From contig NC_087063.1 in assembly GCF_963678635.1 (NCBI RefSeq), positions 45,920,101 to 45,984,100 of the forward strand: a stretch of DNA of 64,000 bases, written 5' to 3'. Of the stretch, positions 37,601-42,260 are shown piece by piece. The notes beneath the pieces were generated by a model. That model was not told the origin of the DNA and did not search any database. It saw only the letters and a program-made list of their open reading frames with translations. Numbering within the stretch: position 1 is the first letter of the stretch; every line of letters starts with the position of its first letter. The DNA is from Symsagittifera roscoffensis (taxonomy: Eukaryota; Xenacoelomorpha; Acoela; Convolutidae). The position numbers and the translations under genes are program-made.

Positions 37601-40110
37601 TCAATTTCGGTTTACTCAATGTTTAAAATTGCATTATGATGAACAACTGGTCATTGGAAAGCTCTTTAGTTCTCAAACGTGGAACATGAATAAATTCATA
37701 GTTGTGAGGTTTATAGCTGACGATAGGCTGTTTCCCCGCCGAAATTCGACTTCAAAATAGAATTTTTTCAAACTTCACCCTTTTGAAGCAGGCAAAATAT
37801 GTTTTCAAGGAAAATTTTTATCTGATACCCTTCCAAAGTGTAGAAGACATTTATGAGGAACCGTTTAATTGGTTTCATGTCCAGATTGAATAGTTTCATC
37901 TCATTGAACGCATGCTGGATTGTATAGGTTTTCATTACAAAATTGAAGATAGTAAAATGACTCTTTTATTCATTTTTTTTATCAAGGTACATTATACAAC
38001 TTATGGAGAGTTCACATGCATAATTTCATCATTATTTGTCAAATGGGTGATGAGAAAATCAAAAGTGAGCCGAAATGGCCCCAGCCATAGGAATTTTACC
38101 TTGGCTCAAATTTAAATTTCTCAAGTTCTAGAAATCTCATCATTGCAAATAAAGGCTTGATGGTAATGAGTGACGTGGGATGTGTATGATTTTTAAAAGA
38201 CCTTGCGTTGAAATCAAACTTAAGTTTCATTTCGCTGCATAAAAGTGACATCACCAGGGCTAAAACGTAAAATTGTGGAAAATAGCCCTCAAAATTTTTT
38301 AATCGAATAAACAACATGACCATCGTGATCCTCGCTCAAAATAGGGCCTAGAAATTATTTTTATTTAGTAACTTTTATGTCATTTCTTCTGAAGCCGAAT
38401 GTTACTTTCATCAAAGTCGGGTTGTCAGAGTAACTACCTTCTATTGCAGTTCATTTAGGTTTTGAAAGTTAGCCCCCAAAAATTTTTTTTCATAGTGCAG
38501 TCAGTTAATTTATCACGAGAAACCACCAGAACTGTTGAGTTTTCAAAAATTGGTTCTTTTTTTGATTGGAATCAGACTTTGAAAAGATTCGAGCATAGCC
38601 TTAAAATTACGATAGACCTTAATAACCCTAAAATTTTGAATACTTATCTTAACTCAACAATTGATACATATTCGGAAACTACATGGGCAAGGCTTTCCAA
38701 ACATTTAAATGAAACGCCTAAATACACTTTTTTGACCCTTTTTTCTCAAACCCTAAATCGACCAAAAAGTGTCATTTGCCTAGCCCCAAATTTTTCTTGA
38801 CCGTTTCTTCCGTTTTTTTTCGATAGGGTATCTCAAAATTGTGTCTTATTGCCACATCGAAGTCCCAAGTCTGTCAGACACCGGGAACCCTTTCGAGCCG
38901 ATGCCTCACAAAAGTATTTGGCACACGCCAAAAGGTGACATGGCTAGGCTTCGAATCCGACACGTAGCCGAGGTTTTGCTAATTTGAGCCTTATTTCAAC
39001 TTTTTCATTTTAAACTTGATAGAGCTGCTTTTTGATCGTGTTCTCGCAAGCGCAGCTTCGCCTGTTTATTTTCAAATTCAAATGGTTTTCTTGTTCATTA
39101 ACTTGTTCAAGTTAGTTCAGAAGCTTCTTCTAGGTATTTGATCATAAAATTACATGATTACATGAGTTTTTGTTCGCTTACGTTCTGGTCTTTTTTAAAA
39201 CAAATTTGGAAATGCATATAGACTTTTTTTTGAGAAATAAAAGATTGTCCAGTGGCATAATAAGAAATAACGGAACTAGTTAAAGACTGAGTCACAGTGC
39301 TTCTCTTCAATGAGTCACATCCTATGAAGAGATGGGTTTATTTATCAGAAATCAAATTTTGAGTGGACCAAATCAAAATTTGGCGTTATTTTTGAGTTGT
39401 TAGTTCGGATCTAACGTGATCAAGTGATAACACAAGCAAAGCGTGAGGTTGACATTGTTCATGTTTTTAGTGCAATCCAAGTGAGCGGATATCGGCTAGA
39501 GACTCCCTGCAGTCTGCCTACTTCAAGAAACTACCCAACACTCTGTTCACGCTGCCAGATGGTAAGAATATTCTATCTCAAATCAGCAGAGCCGCAGAAG
39601 TAATTGATCGTTTTTTAACGATGGAATTGGAAATGCATGCTGTTTTTTCTTTGAAATTTATTTTTGTCCAGTGCTATCGTAGCACATAACGAAACTAGTT
39701 AAAATAACCAATGCGTTTCTTCAACTAGCTTAAGCTATCTATTTAAACGTGTGTTTCTTGAACTAGCGCATAAGGGAAAACAAGATGAGCGAATCTGAAA
39801 CTAGGGGCAGATCTAGTATTTGCGCGATTGGGAAGGGTGCACTTTTTCCAACTTTGAAAGTTTTCATTGAAAAAATTAAGGTCGACAAAATTTCATATGG
39901 GTGTTAGGCAATAAATGGATGTTGTAAAACATTACCGAAGGGGGAGCATTTGGGTCGTGTTTCGGTCGAGTTTATGGAGAAGGAGTGTGTAATTTCGCTT
40001 CCTTAATCTGTCCGTTTTGAATTAAATCAACAGGTGCAAGGGTGCCCACGAAGGCCAATCGGATCAACCGTACAATTCCCCCCCCCCCTTTAATCGATTT
40101 AGGGGGATAA
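1568..40110 (+). CDS. CDK14: PFTAIRE-type cyclin-dependent kinase (CDK14/CDK15 group), 12 coding exons
   Basis: Joining the exons listed below gives 2445 nt, 814 aa plus stop, with every junction phase-consistent. CDK14 family kinases act with membrane-tethered cyclin Y to phosphorylate LRP6 in Wnt signalling at G2/M (family knowledge). Seen here: N-terminal [16 protein letters not shown] resembling vertebrate MKKLRRTLSESFSRI; a long disordered region (about 17-490) with QQQQQQQ and HHHSHS runs; kinase domain from about residue 493 with [14 protein letters not shown]-site K523, cyclin-binding helix PFTAIRE at 534-540, catalytic HRD 614-616, DFG 634-636 and [12 protein letters not shown]. The protein is far longer than vertebrate CDK14 (about 470 aa), all from the N-terminal expansion. 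CDK15 is the other possibility; the start and overall match favour CDK14 or a CDK14/15 co-orthologue. The last exon is the weakest part. Confidence 0.93.
2174..2351. mobile_element. Palindromic MITE / foldback element
   Basis: About 45-bp terminal inverted repeats face each other. The left arm (2174-2219) contains GACTATGGTCGGAACATTC and GTGCTACGTGCACA; the right arm (2304-2351) contains GTAGCACAGAATGTTCCGAC and ACCATAGTC. The interior is short and non-coding. This is the layout of a non-autonomous DNA transposon; the superfamily is not identifiable. Confidence 0.75.
3220..3290 (-). repeat. 3' LTR remnant of the BEL/Pao element
   Basis: It shares about 45 bp with 7350-7395 in the same orientation, read on the minus strand as an LTR end finishing in CACA. 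Similarity is lost beyond about 3265-3290, so the LTR is truncated or diverged. Confidence 0.55.
4298..4564 (-). pseudogene. BEL/Pao reverse transcriptase fragment
   Basis: This 88-codon open segment contains [29 protein letters not shown] and [12 protein letters not shown] followed by FLSFLW. These are characteristic of the Pao-type RT N-terminal half, including the Asp-containing ADIE block. The downstream YxDD region is represented by MDELLMS at 4180, where the second Asp is Glu. It is surrounded by stops and frameshifts. Confidence 0.85.
5578..5838 (-). pseudogene. BEL/Pao gag zinc-knuckle fragment
   Basis: It contains a CX2CX4HX4C knuckle ([14 protein letters not shown]) preceded by [10 protein letters not shown], a layout typical of BEL/Pao gag next to the protease. 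It would bind element RNA in an active copy. It is part of the decayed element and not a host gene. Confidence 0.8.
7350..7395 (-). repeat. 5' LTR end and adjacent primer-binding-like site of the BEL element
   Basis: On the minus strand the LTR-like segment ends in CCGCACA at 7350 and is followed by GTGGTGACCTCGACGAGG (7332-7349), the expected place for the primer-binding site. The rest of the LTR at higher coordinates cannot be delimited because it does not match the 3' copy. Confidence 0.5.
8056..8130. repeat. Dispersed repeat piece (same family as 22140-22205)
   Basis: About 55 bp, containing GCTATGTTTGTGT, ATCGCAAGT and TGCGAAGC..TGCTTTGCCT, is closely matched at 22147-22200. The core GCGAAGC/GCTTCGC is a short palindrome that also recurs at 29755-29835 and 39045-39062. 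Confidence 0.6.
9145..9883 (+). CDS. CDK14: CDK14 coding exon 2 (low-complexity N-terminal region)
   Basis: Acceptor TTTAG at 9140-9144; donor AAG|GTTAGA at 9884. Phase is 1 in, 2 out. It encodes [19 protein letters not shown], Tyr/Pro/Asn/Gln-rich sequence, a CAG-coded glutamine run (9562-9582) and a basic stretch [19 protein letters not shown] reminiscent of the phosphosite-rich region before the kinase in PFTAIRE kinases. The donor is not ideal, but AG joined to the G of exon 3 restores an Arg codon and the frame. Unspliced readthrough would stop at 9954-9956. Confidence 0.85.
11365..11994 (+). repeat. Dispersed repeat R2, copy 1 (with internal minisatellite)
   Basis: It starts TTGTTCCGACTTTC and ends GATACGAGCAGTCTTGTT. 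It matches 12917-12380 (inverted) and 34003-34504 (direct) along its length, including GAATATTTGTGCTCGG and an ATGGCGTGTG block. No terminal inverted repeats or coding capacity are seen. It is about 100 bp longer than the other copies because of the minisatellite at 11469-11602. Confidence 0.8.
11469..11602. repeat. 25-bp minisatellite
   Basis: The unit CAGCCGAAAGCATTGT plus TTTTTACAT is repeated about five times, with truncated units at both ends. It lies inside R2 copy 1 at the point where the other R2 copies have a single such stretch. Confidence 0.85.
12380..12917 (-). repeat. Dispersed repeat R2, copy 2 (inverted)
   Basis: Reverse-complement copy of R2, from AACAAGACTGCTCGTATC at 12380 to CGGAACAA at 12917. 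With copy 1 it forms a long inverted repeat around a 385-bp spacer (11995-12379). Confidence 0.8.
13158..13631. repeat. Recent 236-bp tandem duplication
   Basis: Two adjacent units starting CGGCGAAGTTTGTCAGC at 13158 and 13394 are nearly identical; the differences I saw are single bases (for example CTTCGCC versus CTTCCCC). No coding content. Confidence 0.9.
14794..14799 (-). promoter_or_regulatory. Candidate poly(A) signal of the DNase I-like gene
   Basis: AATAAA on the minus strand (TTTATT on +), about 50 bp past the TGA at 14847-14849, a usual spacing for a cleavage signal. Confidence 0.45.
14847..14967 (-). CDS. DNASE1: DNase I-like exon 5 (C-terminus)
   Basis: Acceptor TTAG at 14971-14968 (minus). 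It encodes [15 protein letters not shown] and then [15 protein letters not shown] before TGA at 14849-14847. SDHYP is the DNase I signature carrying the catalytic His. Confidence 0.92.
14847..24403 (-). CDS. DNASE1: Secreted DNase I-like endonuclease, five exons, two alternative first exons
   Basis: Phase-consistent joining of 22653-22485, 17172-16991, 16535-16319, 15599-15407 and 14967-14847 gives 293 aa; using 24403-24214 first gives 300 aa. Vertebrate DNase I is about 282 aa. DNase I cleaves double-stranded DNA outside the cell and needs Ca2+/Mg2+. Visible family features (293-aa numbering): hydrophobic signal peptide, AGFN with N34, LLQEIRD with E67, GRTSSKEQY, catalytic GLHA H155, metal-site GDLNADCSY (D191, N193), disulphide pair C196/C233, CAYDRI D236, and SDHYP D281/H282. 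The vertebrate CxxC loop before the middle block is absent. All known catalytic positions are intact, so activity is likely. The gene lies antisense inside CDK14 intron 2. It could instead be two genes of which the upstream one keeps only exon 1. Confidence 0.92.
15407..15599 (-). CDS. DNASE1: DNase I-like exon 4 (GDxN metal site)
   Basis: It begins by completing the Gly of [10 protein letters not shown] and runs through [17 protein letters not shown]. Phase 1 in, phase 2 out. The donor is CA|GTGTTC, weak after the GT; it was chosen because it alone fits exon 5 in phase among nearby sites. The two cysteines correspond to the conserved DNase I disulphide. Confidence 0.88.
16319..16535 (-). CDS. 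DNASE1: DNase I-like exon 3 (catalytic His)
   Basis: Acceptor TTTTTCAG; donor ATAG|GTATCA. It encodes [31 protein letters not shown] with the catalytic His, [10 protein letters not shown] and VEDIIIIG. Compare FNREPAIV, VPLHAAPG and EIDALYDV in vertebrate DNase I. Confidence 0.93.
16991..17172 (-). CDS. DNASE1: DNase I-like exon 2 (metal-binding Glu)
   Basis: Acceptor TTCAG; donor GAG|GTTGGG. It encodes [19 protein letters not shown] and [24 protein letters not shown] carries the metal-binding Glu. The first two bases complete a Thr codon with the A left by either first exon. Confidence 0.92.
17184..18576. repeat. Tandem segmental duplication, unit 1
   Basis: It starts GAGTCAGTGAACATGTAATC, just upstream of DNase I exon 2. 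The same start recurs at 18577, and later blocks (GTTGCGATATTTTAAGAAAG at 17735, CTCGCCATGTTTAAGC) recur in order about 1.1-1.4 kb on. The units are diverged and carry indels. Confidence 0.8.
17734..17851 (+). other. Small ORF conserved between the duplicated units (copy 1)
   Basis: The sequence [28 protein letters not shown]-stop is repeated at 18848-18965 with conservative changes (E/D, I/M, Y/F) and no indel over about 39 codons. No family is recognised. It may be an exon remnant or a domesticated repeat; coding status is unproven. Confidence 0.25.
18577..19960. repeat. Tandem segmental duplication, unit 2
   Basis: Second copy of 17184-18576, again beginning GAGTCAGTGAACATGTAATC. Internal blocks TGCTGCAAGGAATGTTCT and GCTCAAATGCGTTAAGTTTC match unit 1. 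Non-coding apart from the small conserved ORF at 18848-18965. Right end approximate. Confidence 0.75.
21301..21450 (+). repeat. tRNA-derived SINE-like repeat
   Basis: It has a pol III B-box-like GAGTTCGAATCC followed by GGCCGGGACCTGTTTT and a tail that resembles 3015-3060 (GGGACCTGTTTTT and a later T-rich end). A full tRNA cloverleaf is not evident, so this is a SINE-like repeat and not a tRNA gene. Confidence 0.5.
22140..22205. repeat. Dispersed repeat piece (same family as 8056-8130)
   Basis: It contains GCTATGTTTGTGT, ATCGCAAGT and GTGCGAAGCACTGCTTCGCC, matching 8056-8130 in the same orientation. Non-coding. Confidence 0.6.
22485..22653 (-). CDS. DNASE1: DNase I-like alternative exon 1b (signal peptide)
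   Basis: ATG at 22653 begins [17 protein letters not shown], a classical signal peptide, with probable cleavage before the mature [19 protein letters not shown]. This matches the N-terminal LKIAAFNIQTFGETK of vertebrate DNase I. Donor CAAA|GTAAGT, phase 1. An upstream in-frame ATG-less extension was not used. Confidence 0.88.
23341..23562. mobile_element. Nested MITE with about 35-bp inverted ends
   Basis: Left end GGGGCTCTTTTCCAGTTTCC and right end GGGACTGGAAAAGAGCC are inverted repeats inside the 23134-24192 element, so it inserted later. Non-coding. Confidence 0.65.
23563..23870. repeat. Interspersed repeat ([10 protein letters not shown]-type)
   Basis: The minus strand reads [17 protein letters not shown], a translation I recognise from interspersed repeats mis-predicted as protein in many invertebrate genomes. 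GACCCAAAGGGTCCCCC with ATTTTGAGATATCCA at 23579-23622 recurs inverted at 25524-25565, and a related piece lies near 39820-39970. Confidence 0.6.
24214..24403 (-). CDS. DNASE1: DNase I-like alternative exon 1a (second signal-peptide exon)
   Basis: ATG at 24403 (also 24394 and 24391) opens a hydrophobic leader ([15 protein letters not shown]) followed by [16 protein letters not shown], homologous to exon 1b and to the DNase I start with the metal-site Asn. Donor CAGA|GTAAGT has the same phase 1 as exon 1b, so either can splice to exon 2. It is an alternative promoter/first exon or the remnant of a duplicated gene. Confidence 0.78.
24749..25341. mobile_element. Tc1/mariner-like MITE, 593 bp
   Basis: About 160-bp terminal inverted repeats: the left begins CACTAGTGGACAAAATTAAG, the right ends AATATTGTCCACTAGTG. 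TA duplications sit at 24747-24748 and 25342-25343. The interior shares sequence with 23134-24192 (for example CGCGTGAATAAGTA.CAAACG), so both are one family. No transposase. Confidence 0.88.
25780..26543 (+). CDS. CDK14: CDK14 coding exon 3 (disordered region to glycine loop)
   Basis: Acceptor TTTTTAAG at 25772-25779; donor ACTG|GTAAAT at 26544. Phase 2 in, 1 out. It encodes a Asn/Gly/His/Gln-rich stretch, then [20 protein letters not shown] and YKGVSLMTG, the start of the kinase N-lobe. The sharp change from low-complexity to conserved sequence begins about 26450. Confidence 0.95.
26544..28229 (+). other. CDK14 intron 3
   Basis: AT-rich intron with no supportable gene. A tRNA-derived SINE-like segment lies at 27445-27520. 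The rest shows only T- and A-rich runs. Confidence 0.7.
27445..27520 (+). repeat. tRNA-like SINE head
   Basis: A-box-like TTGGTCTAGTGGTG and B-box-like GGGTTTATATCCCG are spaced as in a tRNA gene, but the B box is degenerate and no acceptor stem closes. Best read as a decayed tRNA-derived SINE. Confidence 0.45.
28230..28396 (+). CDS. CDK14: CDK14 coding exon 4 (PFTAIRE helix)
   Basis: Acceptor TTGCTGCAG; donor CTG|GTACGT. It encodes [20 protein letters not shown] with the ATP-site Lys and [20 protein letters not shown], then IFVFEYL. PFTAIRE is the cyclin-contact helix that names the family. Confidence 0.97.
28560..28675 (+). repeat. tRNA-derived SINE-like repeat
   Basis: B-box GGTTCGATTTCC preceded by GAGAATCCTAATCTCTAAG and GTGGGAGGACGTGAG. 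No closing acceptor stem. It lies in CDK14 intron 4. Confidence 0.5.
28854..28919 (+). CDS. CDK14: CDK14 coding exon 5 (22 codons)
   Basis: Phase 0 to 0, acceptor TATTTTAG, donor AAG|GTTGGT. It encodes [20 protein letters not shown] and VK, matching HTDLCQYMDKHPGGLHPDNVK of vertebrate CDK14. Confidence 0.95.
28992..29115 (+). CDS. CDK14: CDK14 coding exon 6 (catalytic loop, DFG)
   Basis: Acceptor GTTGCAG; donor TTTG|GTAGGA. It encodes [30 protein letters not shown] and ELKLADFG: the HRD catalytic Asp, the Asn of KPQN and the magnesium-binding Asp of DFG are all present. Confidence 0.97.
29215..29800 (+). repeat. Dispersed repeat R1, uninterrupted copy
   Basis: It runs from CTTGCGAAGC through AACCTAAGTCGCAAATATTG and TTCATCAAATGAAC, a tRNA-like part (GTGCGTGAGACTGAAC, GAGTTCTAGACC) and a tail TTAACTTGATAGAGCAGC ending in GCGAAGCGCAGCTTCGCCTC. 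The second copy is split into 33673-33920, 34985-35127 and 38940-39070. Non-coding, SINE-like. Confidence 0.75.
30154..30368 (+). CDS. CDK14: CDK14 coding exon 7 (activation segment)
   Basis: Acceptor TTTGCAG; donor CGG|GTACTC. It encodes [50 protein letters not shown] and [16 protein letters not shown]. The activation loop carries Ser at the position of the CDK T-loop Thr, as usual for PFTAIRE kinases. Confidence 0.97.
30592..30649 (+). CDS. CDK14: CDK14 coding exon 8
   Basis: Phase 0 in, 1 out; acceptor TTTTTCAAG, donor TTCA|GTAAGT. It encodes [19 protein letters not shown], equivalent to LGTPNEDTWPGVHSLPHF. Confidence 0.93.
30728..30776 (+). CDS. CDK14: CDK14 coding exon 9
   Basis: Phase 1 in, 2 out; acceptor GGTTTTAG, donor CAAA|GTGAGT. 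It encodes [17 protein letters not shown] across its junctions. Confidence 0.9.
30848..30896 (+). CDS. CDK14: CDK14 coding exon 10
   Basis: Phase 2 in, 0 out; acceptor GGTTTCAG, donor AAG|GTAACA. It encodes [16 protein letters not shown], matching LSYVNHAEDLASKLLQ. Confidence 0.92.
32933..33551. repeat. Diverged repeat, two units (third relative near 34690)
   Basis: Blocks GGTTTGACTTTTAATT, AAAGGTCACGAAAAACGCGA and TTTCAAAAATGCATTTTAAT at 32933-33075 recur with changes at 33414-33551, and partly at 34690-34760. No coding content; a Phe-rich open frame between them is compositional. Confidence 0.6.
33673..33920 (+). repeat. Dispersed repeat R1, copy 2, first piece
   Basis: It matches 29215-29470, sharing AACCTAAGTCGCAAATATTG, TGCTTTGACATTCGAATAGT and AAATTTTCTAACTCAATATA. 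It continues at 34985 after an insertion. Confidence 0.8.
34003..34504 (+). repeat. Dispersed repeat R2, copy 3
   Basis: From TTGTTCCGACTTTC to GAGCAGTCTTGTT, collinear with 11365-11994 but without the minisatellite. It lies within the sequence that interrupts R1 copy 2. Confidence 0.8.
34985..35127 (+). repeat. Dispersed repeat R1, copy 2, second piece
   Basis: It matches 29520-29665: GAATTGGCAATTTTCTAGCA, GTGTGAGACT, GATAGGTCGC and GGTTCTAG. It is cut at 35127 by the insertion 35128-38939. Confidence 0.65.
35128..38939. mobile_element. 3.8-kb insertion with GTCAC...GGC inverted ends, no recognisable protein
   Basis: Left end GTCACTTTCTGGC and right end GCCAAAAGGTGAC are inverted (one substitution and one shifted base) and lie exactly between two R1 pieces. 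A perfect 14-bp-arm hairpin at 35259-35291 repeats the end motif (CCAAAAAGTGACAT). The interior includes a ~515-bp four-unit tandem array (36130-38330). An open frame at 38462-38800 has no recognised relatives. It is probably a large non-autonomous DNA transposon. Confidence 0.6.
36130..38330. repeat. Diverged tandem array, about 515-bp units x 4
   Basis: CAGTGAAGTTTCATCTC-like blocks recur at 36328, 36834, 37351 and 37888 (spacing 506, 517, 537). TGATGAGAAAATC-like blocks recur at 36497, 37008, 37540 and 38045, and GTTGGAAAGCTCTTT-like blocks in between. The array lies wholly inside the 3.8-kb insertion. Confidence 0.75.
38940..39070 (+). repeat. Dispersed repeat R1, copy 2, third piece
   Basis: TTTTGCTAATTTGAGCC, AACTTGATAGAGCTGC and CGCAAGCGCAGCTTCGCC match the tail of R1 copy 1 (29680-29790). 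Confidence 0.7.
39471..39561 (+). CDS. CDK14: CDK14 coding exon 11 (end of kinase domain)
   Basis: Acceptor GTTTTTAG; donor GATG|GTAAGA. It encodes [20 protein letters not shown] and [10 protein letters not shown]. The conserved Arg of the RISA motif, which caps CDK folds, is present. Compare CSPKNRLSAQAALSHEYF in vertebrates. Confidence 0.93.
40034..40110 (+). CDS. CDK14: CDK14 probable terminal exon 12
   Basis: Acceptor AATCAACAG at 40025-40033 fits phase 1 and reads [20 protein letters not shown] and IDLGG before TAA at 40108-40110. Poly(A) signals follow within 70 bp. Similarity to the vertebrate tail is limited to the LP-x-x-RV/RL pattern, and the polypyrimidine tract is poor, so a more distal last exon is possible. 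Confidence 0.5.
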
Positions 40111-40145
40111 AAACCGGTTTTTTTCAGAAATTAACTTTCAGGGCA

Positions 40146-40176
40146 AATAAATTGATCTATAAATTGGGCAAATAAA
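40146..40176 (+). promoter_or_regulatory. Candidate poly(A) signals for CDK14
   Basis: AATAAA occurs at 40146-40151 and 40171-40176, each in GGGCAAATAAATT, 36 and 61 bp after the proposed stop. Confidence 0.45.
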
Positions 40177-40470
40177 TTTCATCGATACAAAATAATGATT
40201 AATATTTTAGATTATTAACAGTTTAAAATAGCTGTTTCGTATAAAAAATTTTGTCGGGTCGTTTATTCTGCGAGCTTGTTTAAAATGAATATTTTATGCG
40301 GAATTAAATTTCAGAATTAATACATGCTTAGGGAGGACATTCTACGGTAGGTCACTAAGGGAAGGATGTGGATTGTAAGGTTGATCCGGCCAATCCTCTC
40401 AATAAATGCATCGGGCGCTGAAAAGAAAAAGATGTTGTTCAATAGGGTCATTGTAGGGTTTTAGCAGTTC

Positions 40471-40596
40471 TCAAAAAATTAGATAGGAGAATATGAAAAA
40501 GCTCAATAATTTAAAAATTAAGAAGCTCAAATTTTTGAGCTTCATCATTTCTCTAAATTTTTGAGCTTTTTCAGATTCGCTTATCTAGATTTTTGA
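40471..40596. repeat. Imperfect palindrome, arms about 60 bp
   Basis: GAAAAAGCTCAATAATTTAA...AAGCTCAAA and TTTTTGAGCTTC...AAATTTTTGAGCTTTTTC fold on each other, with outer TCAAAAAATTAGATA / TATCTAGATTTTTGA. Probably a small foldback element. Confidence 0.6.
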
Positions 40597-41599
40597 CGAG
40601 TGACGCCTTGTTATGTGCACGTGCCTCTCATAATCAACCTTATCATAGCAAAACCTAAGAAATTTTTTTAGAGCAATCAATAATGTTCGTGGAAGGAATT
40701 AGCCTAGAAGCGGAACGCGAGGCTCCAAGAAACCTTATGAAGACCTACTATAATCCATGAAGAACCATACCAGTCGTTCCTTCAGATACAAAAATGAGTC
40801 GGTTAAAAGCCTCACAAATACTTTAAACACTGCTAGTGCGAGTCTGCTTAGAACCAGAAATGCCGTCAAACGCTTTAAACCAAGACACGTCTTCATTGAT
40901 CAGCAGTAACAACTTGATGTGGGGGATCTATCGTAAATTTTATTTTTCTATCCTCAAAAATCCCACTTGAAAAAAAAATCTTATGTGGACAGTTTCATAG
41001 AGCTACTGAGCAGGAATGCTGAGTTTGACTATAATTTCAATTTGATTTTCATTAATTTTTGCACTGCTTAATTGGAAACTTTATGCAACCTCACCTGAAA
41101 TGCAGTCCTCAATATTTAGCGAAGACCATTTATTTATAATTTTGTGCATATTTAATGATCCATCTATCTAGTTCAATGTGATGAAGTTGTAGGTTAATAC
41201 AACCACCTCATTAGATTAAAGCATACTTTTCAATATCTCAGTCGAGTCAAAGTTGTGAGTCGCTTGATGCAGTGATTTAAGTTTTTAAACTGAAGATTTC
41301 TATTTTTTCACTCTTTGCCGCCATAGCCTTTCTCTCATTTTGGTTTGCTCTTCTGTTCTACCCGACCCATTTATAATAAATCAGATGTTTCTCAGTAAAT
41401 CTTACTAATATCATTTCGGCTCATTCTCAATTGTTACCCCGAAGCAAAACAAATTAACATGGTGACTTCTGGTGATCATACCTTTAAAATAATGATAGCA
41501 TGTCATTAACAATGGTCTCATATCACGTTGCAACCATCAGTCTGCTTTGCATTTGTGGCATCCAAATATTCCGAAGACTCCAATTAATGGTAAGACATG

Positions 41600-42260
41600 T
41601 CCAATGAGCTGAAGACATTTTGAATTGGTTTCAGCTCAAGTTCTCTCAGGAACAAGAGATCGTCTTTGAGCATGGAGATCATTAGCAAAGTTCTTGATAT
41701 AAGCTCCGTGTGTTCCAAAAAGTCAGTTGGACTTAACTGTAGAAATTGAATCCCAGATGATCTTGTCCTCTTTTGACAATATTTGTAAAAGTCTTCTGGG
41801 ACATAGATTTCTGGAACTTGTTTTTGCATGAGTATTTGGCATCTGGTACTTGTTTTCAAAAACTTGATCGTCAAGAAGTTTTGAATTCCAAGCCAGTTTT
41901 TAGTGTTTTCCTTTCTTCTTTATCGTTATTACTATCGGGCTGATAAAGCAGTCTTTGTCGCAATTATTCAGTTTAAGTTTGTGATCTTTGGTCTCCATGG
42001 TTTTTAGTTCTGTTTTAACCCCTTTTAACAGATGAAGTTCAACTCTTCTTCCCCTCGCTTGTGTGAATTGAAAAGGTGTGCGGAAAAGTATAATTTTTTG
42101 ATAATTGCGAGTTTTTCCGATTCTATTGAAAAGGTCTCTAAAACTGTCAAAACTTGCCTTGTATAAAAAGAAAGATTGTAAGACTTACTCCAGTCGGGTT
42201 GGTGTTTGATCGAGCAAGTTGGCATTGGGCGCTTCTTTTGCTTCGCTTTAAGTCAGAATT
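41600..42260 (-). pseudogene. Ty3/gypsy-type reverse transcriptase fragment
   Basis: The minus strand reads NNCDKDCFISPIVITIKK, a stop, then NKYQMPN a few codons on: the start of a Ty3/gypsy RT (compare SPIVIT-KKD and YQMPNI blocks). It is broken by stops and frameshifts. Flanking minus-strand frames up to about 42840 may be more of the same element but are not recognisable. Confidence 0.65.

Larger units (their letters stand above)
30897..39470 (+). other. CDK14 intron 10 (about 8.6 kb)
   Basis: Repeat-filled intron: a ~480-bp spaced repeat (32933, 33414, 34690), R1 pieces, R2 copy 3 and a 3.8-kb insertion. The stretch 30897-32900 has no recognisable feature beyond AT-rich sequence. Confidence 0.75.
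40111..41583. other. Non-coding stretch downstream of CDK14
   Basis: AT-rich sequence without a recognised gene. It contains the imperfect 60-bp palindrome at 40471-40596. Confidence 0.6.

Noticed and set aside
38462-38800. 112-codon open frame in the 3.8-kb insertion
   Set aside because: No recognisable family and no conserved second copy in the window; coding status cannot be supported, though it is mentioned in the element entry.
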